Positions 12,447 to 24,119 of a stretch of 47,819 nucleotides of DNA are shown one piece after another. The stretch is from Chromera velia. Its lineage: Eukaryota; Sar; Chromeraceae. The position numbers were made by a program, and so were the translations under genes. The stretch is from NCBI GenBank assembly GCA_018398765.1, contig JAHBMJ010000153.1, positions 7,501 through 55,319 on the forward strand, given 5' to 3'. The stretch's first letter is position 1. Every line of letters starts with the position of its first letter. The notes below the pieces were generated by a model. It did no database searches and was not told where the DNA came from. It saw nothing but the letters and a program-made list of their open reading frames with translations.

Positions 12447-14170
12447 CAACTTTGAAGGCGATGGTGCATGGTCGCGTCGACTGTTTTGTGGGCGAACTGA
12501 TTCCGAATATTCCATTTTTGGACAGAAGCTGTCACAACAAGCATCTTTGGTATACCTGCCTGGAAAGGTTGTGTTCCCTAGTGCAGCGCACACTTTACTC
12601 TGTTCGCCCATATGTGCAATCTTGTGTGTCCGGACTGCAGAGCCGATACGAAGATTCTGTAGAAGGCCGTTGGTGTAGGAGCACGAGAGCATCCAAGATC
12701 AAATCTCCCAGAGAGAGAGAGAGAGCAAGACTGTCGAGGAGGGGTGGAGACTTGCGGAGGGATTCGTCTCTGCAGGGCTCCTCTTTGACCTCCTTGAGGC
12801 GACCGCCCGACTCGTCCCGGTGAGTCATTCATTTTTCATTGTTGTATATCTGCCTGTTGAAGCTTTGCAGTCCCGTTTGCATGACCTGAGGAAGAAACCA
12901 GATGGGACTTTCCACAGTGCACATCTGACTTCGTCATATTTGTCTGTGCTTTCCCTTACCATCCTCGTCTTTTCTGGTTTTTCACTTTCTGCAGGCAGAA
13001 ATGACGCAAAGACGTAAAGGCCCTTTTTCTCTTTACAAAGCCACAGTGCATATCATTCTTGAAGGTTCGTTGTGCAACATATTGCTTTTCTTTTTTCTTT
13101 TCTACAGACGATGCAGCAAATGAAAGCAGACATAGAGAATGCAGTCATCGTGAGATCCACAAGGGAGGACAGGTTAGGCAGTCATACACAAAAGAAAGTC
13201 AGGCAGGCACGCACAAGCAGAGGAGCAAGTCTTTGGAACGGAAATTGTCAGTCACAGTGAGCAACTCCGGAGACAGACAGATAGACGGTCTGACCGACAG
13301 ACTGCAGGAAGCAGAGAGGGAGGGTTCTGCAGGCGGAGAAAGAGAGAACAGCCCTCGTACAGGAACGGCAACAGTTGCCTTCCTTCAGCTGCGCTGTAGG
13401 CCCGAACCTAGGCCCGAACCCCCGCAGGACAGCATAGTCAAATGCACACACAGCTACTGGTGCCCCCATCCCGTCCCCCCTCCCTGACCTGCAGAGAACT
13501 CAGATTCAGGCCAGAGCCTCTCATGTAAGCGGAACCTCCCCAACCAGTCGAAGCCCGTCACCGTGACGTCCAGCAGGGGCGCACCGACAGCAGCAACAGG
13601 GGCCTTCAGTGATACCTGCATGCCCTGCAGGCCCGAGGCCCCACTCAGAGGCAACTTGAAAACCACCTCACCGTCACTGTGGTCAGTGAACTAACGTTTC
13701 TTCTTCCTTACCCCAGCGCCCTTGTCATGCCGTTCTGCTTTTGTTTTCTCTTTCAAGTTTCTCTTCAATCTCTGCAGCTTCACCTCCTGTGATCCTCCGG
13801 TGGTCGGCCTTCTCTTTCCCTGTGTTTCTTTCTGGTTTCTCTTTCATACTCACCTTTGCTTTCTCTGTAGTGAGCGTCGTTCCACACCTGGTTGTCCCTT
13901 TCTCAAGTCAGCTAGTGTCCGCCCTCTTTGGTCATTTGAAAACCCGGAGCACTTCATGGAGGACCGATTCGACCATTTCTTTTCTTTCCTTGATTGTCTT
14001 TCCAGATGGCGAAAGGGGACTTATGCAGAACGAAGAGGCAACGACGGTGAAATACTTCCTGGAATTAGTAAACTGGGGGCGGAGAACTTGAAGGAAGCTG
14101 GAGCCTGCCCGGAGGCACCACTCCATGCAGAGACATGCGTCGCAGTCCGTTGCCAAAGTTCTTCTTCCTG
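12447..14170 (+). other. Possible multi-exon gene remnant, unresolved
   Basis: Several plus-strand splice-like signals occur. Pyrimidine-rich acceptors lie near 12447 (CCCACAG), 12861 (TTTGCAG), 12994 (TTCTGCAG), 13107 (TTCTACAG), 13495 (CCTGCAG), 13788, 13869 and 14006; donors lie near 12822 (GTGAGT) and 13680 (GTCAGT). The pieces between them are open in one frame each, but I could not join them in phase. One candidate, 13107-13171, reads TMQQMKADIENAVIVRS. The segment 13480-13680 is also open and protein-like on the minus strand (for example VAAVGAPLLDVTVTGFDW). It may be a fast-evolving gene, a long transcript with untranslated exons, or a decayed gene. No family is recognised. Confidence 0.3.
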
Positions 14171-14180
14171 ATCCCCTTCA

Positions 14181-14572
14181 ACGGGGGGAATCTCTTCTCT
14201 TTTTTTCTCTCTTTCTTTTTCTCTCCCTCTCACTTTCTTTCCTTCTTTCTCGGAAGCATGTATGTCTGCATGCATGAAAGCCAGGCTCCATTCCCCCGTT
14301 TGCATGCAGACCCTCCGGGGCCGTCGAGATCGGCAATTAAAAAACAAACTCAAATTAAACGTGCTACGAACAGTAAGATGTTCAAAAATCGTCAGCTGCT
14401 CCTTCTTTGTCCTTTCTTTTGTCCCTCATTTCTTTCTTTTTTTCTTTCTTCCTTCCTTCCTTTCTTTCTTTCTTTCTTTATTTATTTATTTCTTTCTTTC
14501 TTTCTGTCTTTTTTTCCTTCACTCACTCACTCACTCGCTTACTCATTCACTAACTCACTCATTCACTTATGT
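14181..14572 (+). repeat. Pyrimidine-rich CTTT/TTCC and (CACT)n low-complexity block
   Basis: CTTT and TTCC runs are followed by ACTC-type tetranucleotides ending near 14572. Long open frames of Phe, Leu and Ser are by-products of the composition. Confidence 0.9.
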
Positions 14573-15656
14573 TCACTTCGAAGATCCGGCATGCACCGTG
14601 CGTTGTTCTCCTTCCGTTACTGTATTGCCATATGCACAATCATCTAGATTGGAAGTCTCCCTTGCCAGCTGGCGGCCGCACGGAAGCCCCCCTTCGCACG
14701 GTCCAGGCTTGTAGCACNGGGGGGGGGGGGGGCGTGCCGCGCGGTAGACCATTAAATGACATAAGCCATCATGGCCCTTAGGCTAGCACTAGCTATCCTA
14801 AGTTTTATTCTAATGAATATTTAATTTATAAAAAAGATAATTTAAATCATATCAATCTTATATTTTTTTTATAATTCTTACAGGTGATTTATTTTTGTTT
14901 GTTTCTGTTTGTAAATCAAACGCAGATAGGTGATGATACGTGCACATTGATAGATTGATTGATTGATATGCTGTACATTTGCAATTGCGATATGTGCACA
15001 CACTCGGTCTCAACGCCGTCTCCTCGTGTTGGCCTCCCCTCTCTTCTTGCCAATGGGTTAACGTCAGCATCTGGATGCTGAAGAAGATACTGAGAGAGGA
15101 GAGCGGGGCAGTTGAATGCCTTTTCCACGAGCCAGGAGTCGTCTTAGAAAGTCGTCATCGGCAGAGAACCCCTCCCATCGAATGAGAAACTTTCTCACTC
15201 TATACAGTACGGTTAGGGGGAACTACCAGGGGGGTCGAGCGATTTCATGGTGAACATAGATTTGGTAACTCGTGAGCAGTAGTTAGGGGGGTCTTTGACC
15301 CCGGCATCAAGTAACCATAGCGATGGTAGTTTGGACCAAAGGCCCCGGCAAACCGTGCAGTAAAAAAAACGTGTAAGCGTTTTCGGATGAAACCCTGAAT
15401 TGGTGATCTATCATATGCATCTATTTTGAAAAGATGAAACGGTTCTCTAAATTATTTTATGATTGATTCATTTGATTCTACAGAGAAAGCTCGTATATAA
15501 GCTAGTTTCTGAAAAAAGGCAAGGCTTGAGGTATGAGCAACGAGGTAAGAACAGTTGTTTTTACAGAGTCTAAGCCTACTATTCATCCTCTTTGATCCTC
15601 TGTGCTCGTTTTTCAGAACTGCATGACATTCCATCTCGTCCGCCTTGTAATGAAAA
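14573..15656. other. Gene-free stretch with a single-N gap next to poly-G
   Basis: An N at 14718 is followed by 14 G residues, a probable assembly scar. The rest is mixed AT-rich sequence with a GATT run near 14952-14966. I see no supported gene. Confidence 0.6.
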
Positions 15657-17231
15657 AGCAGTATCCACTCGATTGATCCGGTCCAAAACATGTCTGACAC
15701 CCCTGCAGACTATCTTGAGCGCCGTCTTCGGAACGGTATCTCGAATCGTTTAGACTACTGTAACATTAAAGCAGGGCTTGTACTGTGCGACTTCGGTATA
15801 CTTTCTGTCACTGAATTTATTGAGAAATATGGAGCTCTGAAAAAGAACATAATTACTCTAACATTCTTTATATCATTGCCTAGATTTATAATGTAACATA
15901 ATTTATTAGGTCCCGTACATTAATGTTCCATTAGAAAAATGTAAAACCGTGTGTTACAATCATTTTCAATCATTTTAATGGTTTTCTACAAAGAGTTTTA
16001 ATAACATGTTTTAATTCATTATTTCATATTTTATGAATCTTTAATTATCTTTTTATTGAAAAACGTAAGATTATTAGAAAAACCCCTTATACTACCACTA
16101 CCATGGTACCTCTGCCCCAACTTACTACTATACTGATAAATGTGATTACCAGGCGGCCGTAACCAAATTAATTTGTCATGGTTCCTCCAAAGCATACTGT
16201 ATATCTCACTCGTATGGTCAACAATGCTAGTATTAACCATACTTCAACCATGGTGACCTTCAAAGCCACTTTTTTTTTTTTACGGGCCCGAAAGGGCCCC
16301 AGCAAGCGTAACGCATACTAGAGAAAAATTTAATCCCGCTGCTGCGCTGTATACACGGCCCGGCAGGGCCATGCTGTGCGGAAGTGGAAGCTTTTTTTTG
16401 TGGTATAGGGAGGCGCCGTGCGGCAGCACACCCCCTCCCCCCCCCCNAGCAGTATCCACTCGATTGATCCGGTCCAAAACATGTCTGACACCCCTGCAGA
16501 CTATCTTGAGCGCCGTCTTCGGAACGGTATCTCGAATCGTTTAGACTACTGTAACATTAAAGCAGGGCTTGTACTGTGCGACTTCGGTATACTTTCTGTC
16601 ACTGAATTTATTGAGAAATATGGAGCTCTGAAAAAGAACATAATTACTCTAACATTCTTTATATCATTGCCTAGATTTATAATGTAACATAATTTATTAG
16701 GTCCCGTACATTAATGTTCCATTAGAAAAATGTAAAACCGTGTGTTACAATCATTTTCAATCATTTTAATGGTTTTCTACAAAGAGTTTTAATAACATGT
16801 TTTAATTCATTATTTCATATTTTATGAATCTTTAATTATCTTTTTATTGAAAAACGTAAGATTATTAGAAAAACCCCTTATACTACCACTACCATGGTAC
16901 CTCTGCCCCAACTTACTACTATACTGATAAATGTGATTACCAGGCGGCCGTAACCAAATTAATTTGTCATGGTTCCTCCAAAGCATACTGTATATCTCAC
17001 TCGTATGGTCAACAATGCTAGTATTAACCATACTTCAACCATGGTGACCTTCAAAGCCACTTTTTTTTTTTTACGGGCCCGAAAGGGCCCCAGCAAGCGT
17101 AACGCATACTAGAGAAAAATTTAATCCCGCTGCTGCGCTGTATACACGGCCCGGCAGGGCCATGCTGTGCGGAAGTGGAAGCTTTTTTTTGTGGTATAGG
17201 GAGGCGCCGTGCGGCAGCCCCCCCCCCCCCC
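15657..17231. repeat. 791-bp tandem duplication split by an N in poly-C
   Basis: The block 15657-16438 recurs at 16448-17229 with an offset of exactly 791 bp. I saw no difference until the poly-C tract at the end of each copy. Copy one ends in poly-C plus an N (16447); copy two ends in more than 20 C (about 17219-17238). Each copy carries AT-rich sequence with only short frames of 68-69 codons, a T12 run next to a GGGCCC palindrome, and a poly-T tract. The identity and the N make an assembly join artefact more likely than a real duplication. Confidence 0.85.
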
Positions 17232-17490
17232 CCCCCCCATGCTAAAGGCATTTCACCCCTTTATCATATCTCCTCAGACGTCTACCTCGAGAATCCAGAA
17301 ACTATGTTCAGTAGAGCAACTTGCACTCATGAGTCATGTCTGTTGAAAAGCTTTCAATCGAATGAGTCGATCTTGAAGTCCTTTTTATATCTCTTTCGTC
17401 AATTCCATTTGGATGGTGGGTCTGTCATTGGAGCTAGTCATTAGACTTCAAACTAAAACTCAAATGAAGCTTGTATTCTCTTGCATACAA

Positions 17491-17890
17491 TGCAGACGCC
17501 TCCTGCAACACCCTCAGTGAATCCCTTCCATACGGTCCTAAACTTTTTTTGCTGACTCCCCTGGAGAGGGCCTCCCTTCTAGTTGAGAGCGTACGGCTGA
17601 ACGAGTTGCAAGAGGCCACCGATTGCTCTTTCAAATCAATCACTGAGTACAGCGGGGACCAGAAAAAAACTCTTCAGGGGGGGTGTTTTGCATTCGAGGA
17701 CATAGAGGGTGGACTGAAGGCCTTCCCAAAAAAATACGAACAGTGGCTGCATGCGCGGCTGTTATCCAAAGTTGAGAAGAAAAAAAGTGATAGTGCTACC
17801 GATGTAAGCAGTGTCTCCGAGTCAAACTCCGGTGCTACAGCATCATCATCGTTAAGCAGCAGCAGTACTAGCAGTAACAGCAGCATTTAA
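17491..17890 (+). CDS. Possible 3'-terminal exon of an unknown gene
   Basis: An acceptor-like TACAATGCAG precedes an open frame that ends in TAA at 17888-17890. The predicted piece is about 132 residues: a hydrophilic segment containing PLERASLLVESVRLNELQEA and YEQWLHARLLSKVEKKK, then a Ser-rich tail. No upstream exon could be found because poly-C and duplicated DNA lie immediately 5'. It could equally be a chance open frame. No family recognised. Confidence 0.3.
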
Positions 17891-18089
17891 ATCTGCAAAC
17901 AAAGCTAAAACCCTGGGTTCTCAGATATTTTGAGAAGGCTTTAACATCTGACGTCACGGTGTTGGCAAAACGGAAGGCCGAAGATAACCAGATGGCAGTA
18001 GTAGCTGCCTCCCAGTCAGATGGCCGAGGGGATAGATGCAGCAGAAATCAAAAAGGATCCAAGAAGAAGAAACAAGAATCAGGAGAGAT

Positions 18090-18460
18090 GACTACAAAAG
18101 GGTTTTTCCCTCCACACATGGGTGGTCAAAGTGGAGGTCTGCACTGTGCTCAAAGTATAGGCACCCTTGGTAGACCTCCCTCTCTCTGGCACCCTCACGC
18201 CAGTCACAATACCCGTGCATGGACTCAGAGTGCGAACAACAATTTCTGGAAAATTCTGGGTAATCAAGAAGATCTTCGGGCGATTTGCTGAGCAAAAGGA
18301 CCACCAGGCCGTCGTTCGAATACTCGACGACCGTTTAGGTCTCGAAGTCCCTCCTCCCCCCGCTCCCCCCCTCCTCTCTCAACCATCAGAAGAGAACTTT
18401 TTTTTGCAAGTCTTTCACTGGTGGTACGGTATGCTAAACAAAGCCTCCCTCGTTTTATGA
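18090..18460 (+). pseudogene. Stop-interrupted protein-like frame
   Basis: One plus frame reads like a beta-rich protein (LHTWVVKVEVCTVLKV, stop TAG at 18158-18160, then APLVDLPLSGTLTPVTIPV and KFWVIKKIFGRFAEQ) up to a TGA near 18460. The in-frame stop could instead be part of a GTATAG donor. I cannot assign a family, so this is marked as a possible decayed exon only. Confidence 0.2.
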
Positions 18461-18537
18461 GTTCCCTCTTTAACTCAATGACAGACAGTGGTAAGTTAGT
18501 ATAGGTTTTTAACCCAAATATCAAGGTTTTTTGAAAG

Positions 18538-18540
<3 letters not shown>

Positions 18541-18599
<59 letters not shown>

Positions 18600-18600
18600 A
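18541..18600 (+). repeat. (TC)n-(TA)n microsatellite
   Basis: About 17 CT units are followed by about 12 TA units. AT-rich DNA without genes follows. Confidence 0.95.
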
Positions 18601-19477
18601 AATTGAAAAATTAATGATTGATTGCTAGGATTGATTGATTATTCTAAACATATTAAGCAACTATAAGCAACCTCCTAACCTGACTTTAAATGTTTAATAT
18701 TCAATTTGAAGGTTAACAACTGTGATCTTAAATGCAGTTTATTCAAACAAAAAAAAAATGTACTATATATATACCATATGGGGCCATGTAAAAATTCATT
18801 TGAGTGTTAATAGCACGCAAGACCCCCCCCCCCCNNNNNNNNCCCCTGACCTTCTACTACAACGGTATGCAACCCTCTCCCCCCTCCAAATTTTGAAAAC
18901 CAAGTTTTTTAAACTTAAAAATGTGTTTTAATAATGGAGACGAACGGTCATTTTTACTTGACTAGTACGTAAAGCCCCCCCGCCCCCCCCCCCGTAGAGC
19001 CCGTTTATATGCCACTGGCAGTGTCTAGTCTGGCACTCAAATAAATTTTTATATGCATGGCCCCTATGTATCTTGTAAAAAGTTTAGTTCTAGTACTAAC
19101 CCTAGTGTTTAGATCACTGTTAACTTTATTTTGAGACTTTTATCCTACAATTGGACCTTAATTCTATTTAGTACGTTACTATAATGTTCTATGATTATTC
19201 TATAAACAAATTTGAACACTGTCAGGAACACTGTATGTTATATATGGATTAGCTAAAGCCAAAAAGGTTGGTTCACTGGCTTTAACCACCTCAACTTAAT
19301 TCAATTCTCTAGCTAGTTCTATAGATTCAATTTAATGTAATTCTTTAGGCAATTCTATATATTCTCAACCAGAACAATACTATAAGAACATATATAAGAA
19401 GACTGTACTATAGGAAAAATACTATAGAAGGAATATATTGATAATGTATTTCTCTATACTAGTCTATCTATTGAATA
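18601..19477. other. AT-rich gene-free stretch with an 8-N gap
   Basis: Ns at 18835-18842 interrupt a poly-C tract, a sequencing gap. A second C-rich run lies near 18976-18993. The remaining sequence is AT-rich with no coding signal. Confidence 0.75.
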
Positions 19478-19543
19478 TATATCTAGATGTGATCTGTAAA
19501 TAAAGTTTAAAGTCTGGTTTGAGTCTGTGAACTCTAAAATATA

Positions 19544-19850
19544 TCCCCAATAAATGTTCACCCCTTTTGTGCACTTATTGAAGAAAAAGTGAACAAAGTG
19601 TACACACTTAGTGCACAAAAAATTTTTGTTCACTCCCTCTAACTTTCTAAAAAAAAAATATCCTATAAGCTTAAAATTCAAGCGTTAAGAGCAAAACTAA
19701 ACTTAGTCTCCACCGTCACTAGTAATGATGTCCTAATATTTTAAAAGCTTATACAACATATTTTGATATGTTCACATATGAACAACTATTTTGTTCACTT
19801 TTTAGAGTGAACAAAGTGTGAACAAAAAAAGTGAACATGGCTTTGTGCAG
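19544..19850 (+). repeat. Left terminal inverted repeat with GTGAAC motifs
   Basis: Left arm of the 3.25-kb element. Shared landmarks with the right arm include TAACTTTCTAAAAAAAAAAT, AAAATTCAAGCGT and CATATTTTGATATGTTCACA. Further GTGAACAAA-type motifs continue to about 19916. Confidence 0.85.
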
Positions 19851-21751
19851 TGCACATTTTTTTGTTCACTTTGAGTGCACAAAAAGTGAACAAAAGTGAA
19901 CAAACAGTGAACAAAATTTTCAAAGCACCTACACCAGAGATCTTTGTGCAACACACGCCAAACTCTTTCAGTCACTCAGTGTCTACCTGTGCCCGCCTAA
20001 AGTGGGTCACTAGGCAGAGTCAGTCACTGCATGCATTCACTCTAACGGTCCCCTCCATCACCTCCCCCCCCCCCAAACGTCCAGTCCCCAAGCCTGTTTC
20101 CTCAGGGTTCTTGGGCCAGCTCTCTGAACCTGTACGTACAGCTCATCCAGCGACACGCACTGTGCAAAATCTTGCTTTCCTTCCTTTGTATTCTCAAACA
20201 CCTGCTCCCAAGTTGCGCTCTAGGTTGCGCTCCCCCCCATTGGTTTATCGAGAGTTTTGATCAGAGAAGGGGGGTCAATCGAAGTTGTCTGCAGGCTGAC
20301 ATGAGCAAGAAGGTCCCTCTCTTTGCTATGCATCCACACTTGCAACACTTTGTCAGTGAAAACAACATGCGGAAAGTTGCAGTGACGTGTCTTCACGAGG
20401 CTGCCAACCGTGACAAACTTCCCTGCAAAGTCTCGCGGGACATCTGCCTGCTTCCTCACCCTTTGAATCGGTTGCTTAGCTCTTTCGAGGGCCTCATTCG
20501 TCGGACACCCAGCTGACCTGGTACCTCAGGGGAGTGCAGGGGAGCGGGGGAGCCATCCAGCCTGAAAGCTAGACCAAGGTAGGTGCATGGTCTGGGGGAC
20601 GCAAGTTGATGAAGAAGTGTAAAAATGGATGAAGAATCAAGTCAAAAAGCAAAGGGGAGCGACGTCAAGGCTCTCTTACAGTTCTAGATCCCATCGTCCT
20701 GTCGAATCTGACGGAAGCGGTCCAAGTTGGAAAAAGAAGAAGGGTTGGAGTTGAGGAGAAGGACTTGAGACGGCAAAATGACCTAGAAAATGACACAGAA
20801 GCATCTTCCCACAGTTATATAGCGCTTTCCTTTTGATGCAATGAGACATCCCCCCGTTCAGAACTGCATTGGCAGCCTTCCACTGTGATGTGCTGATGTC
20901 CATCTTTTGTTGGAATGCTTTCAGATACAAGCTTGATTGGCAATTCCAGAAAGCAAGTCAGAACCAAGACACCAACTTGAAGGTCAGACACATGCATTTG
21001 TACGCCCTTGCATGCATGCATGCACTTAAATTCGCACGCGCACCCCAATTATCGCGCTTGCATGAGGGGCACGCAATAAAAGTACTGGATGATTAAGTGC
21101 CCCCCAAGTCAAACAAAAATAATTGGCGCACCGCCCGCGTGCGAACGTACTCAAAATGTCTGACCTTGCATGCTGCTTCACGCTGCTTTTGTCTGACACT
21201 TGCATCAGAGCGAACTATCTATATATACAATCTGACAGCAGATCGAAAACGGCTCTACGTAGGAAGAGCTCAAAGTCATACACCACCTCTCGACAGTGCG
21301 ATTGCTGCGTAACAGAGGACAAAATTCGCCCATTACGGCTTTTAATTACACAACGTTAAAACCCACGTTCAGTCTGTTTGTCCTACCTCATGTACACTGA
21401 TCCAAGAGACCGTCTGGGGGTAGGCTTGCGTTATGAGCGTTTTCTAGACAAATAGGCAACTGTGTATCTTCTTTTCTCAACAACCTCTCTACCGAAAACA
21501 GCTTCCAGGCCCCTCTGAGCTCATTTATTGCGCATGAACGATTTAAGGATAAAAAGAGCCCGACGTATATACGTACCACTTGTGCTGCCTCGCCATCTGC
21601 GGCTTCTTCTTTTTGGCCACTCAGTTCGCCTTGTGAGACGTTTGTCGGCTGTGCAAGTACACAGTTTCATCAATAAGTAGCTTTGGGGGGGTTTTAATCT
21701 CAAAGCAATTCGTATGCATAAGTTTCTTTTTGTGCAGGTCATTGGCGGTGG

Positions 21752-22027
21752 GTGGGCCGCGCCACCCATGAAGTCAGTCGACTCCTCTTGGCCAAAAGCG
21801 CCACCCACCCACCCAGGTGGAGGACGACAGTGTATCTCGGGGGGGCGGACGCACGCCATATTGCTCCGGTGATCCTGGAGTATTTGCTTGAACAGCACCC
21901 GTTCATTTTTGAGACTGCCCAGCCACCTGTCATCTGTTTCATGCTTCACTTCTACATTTCAGAGAAGCTTGGAGGGAGACGAACGGAGCAAGATCTTGAG
22001 GAGCTGGATCGATTGGTCAATGGATAG
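21752..22027 (+). CDS. Uncertain 91-codon open frame inside the 3.25-kb element
   Basis: The frame runs from ATG to TAG with a protein-like centre (HIAPVILEYLLEQHPFIFET) and a charged C-terminus (RTEQDLEELDRLVNG). A GTGCAG acceptor lies just upstream near 21738, so it could be an exon of a captured gene. A 60-codon frame follows at 22061-22243. No transposase motif or family is recognised. Confidence 0.2.
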   Translation: MGRATHEVSRLLLAKSATHPPRWRTTVYLGGADARHIAPVILEYLLEQHPFIFETAQPPVICFMLHFYISEKLGGRRTEQDLEELDRLVNG

Positions 22028-22469
22028 AGAATATTCTTTTCCCTTGCTTATGGCTGGGCTATGACATTGTCTAAGTCCCATATGTACAGACACTGGAGCT
22101 CTTGGATCAGAAAGTGGGGGTCAGCAGACACTGCAAAATCATATGGTTTTGAAAGTCATTTACATTATGTTTTGCGGAGATTTAAGAAGCAAAATGCAAG
22201 AAAGGGTCACTATAAGTGGATTTCAGAAGACTTGATCATCTGATGGCTTTTCGTGCGACGCGAAAAGGCCAAAAAGTAGCATGCAGAGCGAGCAGGTAAC
22301 AATGCGGGATGACAGTCTTATTTGCATGAAAAATGGCCATTCATGGCATATTTGCCGTTTGTGTATACACAGTTATGTTCCGTTGTCTTGTTTCTTTGAT
22401 GTGTTGCTCTTATTCTATTTGGTTTTACGTTTACAAAAAAGTGAACAAAAAGTGAACATAATTTTGCGA

Positions 22470-22793
22470 ATGTTTTGTGTTCACTTCATGTTCACTCTTT
22501 GTTCACACTTTATTCACTCTAAAAAGTGAACAAAATAGTTATTCATATGTGAACATATCAAAATATGTTGTATAAGCTTTTAAAATGCTAGGACATCATT
22601 ACTAGTTTAGTTTTGCTCTTAGAGTTTTGACGCTTGAATTTTAAGTTTATAGGATATTTTTTTTTTAGAAAGTTAGAGGAAGTGAACAAAATTTTTTTGT
22701 GCACACTCAGTGCACATTTTGTTTACATTTTGTTCACTTTTTGTTCACTCTTTGTTCACTGAGTGCACAAAAAGGGTGAACATTTATTGGGGA
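22470..22793 (-). repeat. Right terminal inverted repeat
   Basis: Right arm of the 3.25-kb element, the inverted copy of 19544-19850. It has one small insertion of GTGAACAAA-type units near its outer end. Related GTGAAC motifs start at about 22439. Confidence 0.85.
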
Positions 22794-22830
22794 ACATTTG
22801 AAATGCACTTTAAATTGTTTTTGGCATACA

Positions 22831-23039
22831 CTAGGCATCGGCTAAAGAAAAAAAAAAAGAAAAAAAGTAAGTGATCAGAGGAGATCTTTTTTTTTTTTTT
22901 CTTTTTTACTTTTCTACTCTAAACAACACTCAACAACAGTTGTGCAACATATGAACAACACTTGTGCAATAAAAAAGAAAAAAAATGAAGGGTTAATTTT
23001 GGGGGATCTTTTTTTTTTTTTTCTTTAGCCGACGCCTAG
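22831..23039. mobile_element. 209-bp MITE-like inverted-repeat element
   Basis: The ends are CTAGGCATCGGCTAAAGAAAA on the left and, on the minus strand, CTAGGCGTCGGCTAAAGAAAA on the right: one mismatch over 21 bp, followed by poly-A. Coding capacity is nil, which fits a miniature inverted-repeat element. No clear target duplication. Confidence 0.7.
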
Positions 23040-23067
23040 GACATATATTGAAAAATGTTTTAAAAGG

Positions 23068-23325
23068 CTAAAGAGACCTCCGTAAACCTAACTACCACTT
23101 AAAAGTTCAGGCCACATTTTTAGATAAGCTTGAAAATCCGTGCCGCAGGCGTGGATCATTTATGGTGTCTTGATTGCCAAAGCCGCATATCTGGACGGTG
23201 TCTTGACCGTCTACGCCGCAGGTAGCCGCAGGCGTGGACGGTCTCTTAAAAAAAGATGCCGCAGATAGAGATGATCTTGATTATATTTTTTTAAGTGGCA
23301 CTTAGGTTCAGGGAGGTTGCTAAAG
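23068..23325. mobile_element. 258-bp MITE-like element with diverged arms
   Basis: About 35 bp at 23068-23102 (containing ACCTCCGTAAACCTAACTAC) pairs inverted with 23291-23325 at roughly 75% identity. The interior has GCCGCAGGCGTGGA-type repeats. It sits next to the 209-bp element between the two right-hand arms of the outer inverted repeat. Confidence 0.55.
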
Positions 23326-23465
23326 AATCCTAAACAACACATCAATGTGTTAAAACTTTTTATTCTTAAAGTTTTATATATATAAAACCAAAGAAGTTTT
23401 CAAATTTAAAGTCTGTGGTCAGACTTTATTATAAAAATAACTTTACAGATCACACCTAGATATAT

Positions 23466-24119
23466 ATGTACAAAAAACGCCGAACGCTGCCGGCTATAAG
23501 CTGATGGTTACCATTTTGTTCAAGTTTCATAGAGCTTTTGATTTTTAATAAGTTTTAAATAACTTTTAAACTAAAAATAAAAACACCAATACGTCACCAT
23601 CAACATCACTCACATCCAACATGATTAATGCTATTAAAGAATTTAAAGTAAGATGCTAGGTAAGATGCCAGAGTACTGTTGCTGCTAGTGCTGCCATTGA
23701 CTCAGATTTACGAGCAGGTCGATCGATTTGCTCAGACGTCGGCACACCAAGGTTTATGAACAAGTTGCAGCTCACTGGCAGCCTAGCGCGTCACACTGAC
23801 AGTTGATTCTCATTCTTTTTTACTAGCTTTTTAACTTCGATCCACCCCATGCGCCGTGAAAAGTTCACTGAAAACAAACTACTAGTGGAACCCGACCTCC
23901 AGCTAGACCTCATTTGTTTCGATGCGCTGGCATGTGAGCACGTCAAAGCCCCTTCTGATCACCATTCCTCTTCTTGAAAGTCTCCTCTCCCTACGCCCGC
24001 TCCCCTTTTACTCCCCATCCCCTTGCCTTTTCAGTCGTCGACTCTATCCTATTCTTGCCGTCTTGATTCACTCTCCCTCCGATTAATTTCTTCCTTTCGG
24101 CCCCTGCTGAATCGTCGTC
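23466..24119. other. Intergenic region without visible gene
   Basis: This separates the transposon cluster from the 3' end of the PCID2-like gene, so its right part should hold that gene's 3' untranslated region. No exon, RNA gene or further repeat is evident. Confidence 0.6.

Larger units (their letters stand above)
19544..22793. mobile_element. 3.25-kb element with ~300-bp terminal inverted repeats
   Basis: The left end begins TCCCCAATAAATGTTCACCC, and the right end read on the minus strand begins with the same 20 bases. The arms (about 19544-19850 and 22470-22793) match closely over about 300 bp with small indels. They are built from repeated GTGAAC/GTTCAC motifs of the kind found as subterminal binding sites in hAT and Mutator-like transposons. 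The 2.6-kb interior has no long open frame and no recognisable transposase, so it is probably a non-autonomous or fold-back element, perhaps with captured host DNA. Flanking duplications were not found. Inverted arms: high confidence; class: inference. Confidence 0.8.
19478..23465. mobile_element. Outer inverted-repeat element, right arm split by two insertions
   Basis: About 60 bp at 19478-19535 (starting TATATATCTAGATGTGATCT) recurs inverted at about 23407-23465 (TATATATCTAGGTGTGATCT on the minus strand). The left outer arm abuts the long arm that begins at 19544. On the right, about 600 bp carrying two small elements separates the two arms. This suggests one larger fold-back-like element disrupted by later insertions. 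No target-site duplication could be identified. Confidence 0.55.

Noticed and set aside
15690-15896. 68-codon frame repeated at 16481-16687
   Set aside because: It is duplicated only because the whole 791 bp is; no splice or family support, and it is AT-rich at its 3' end.
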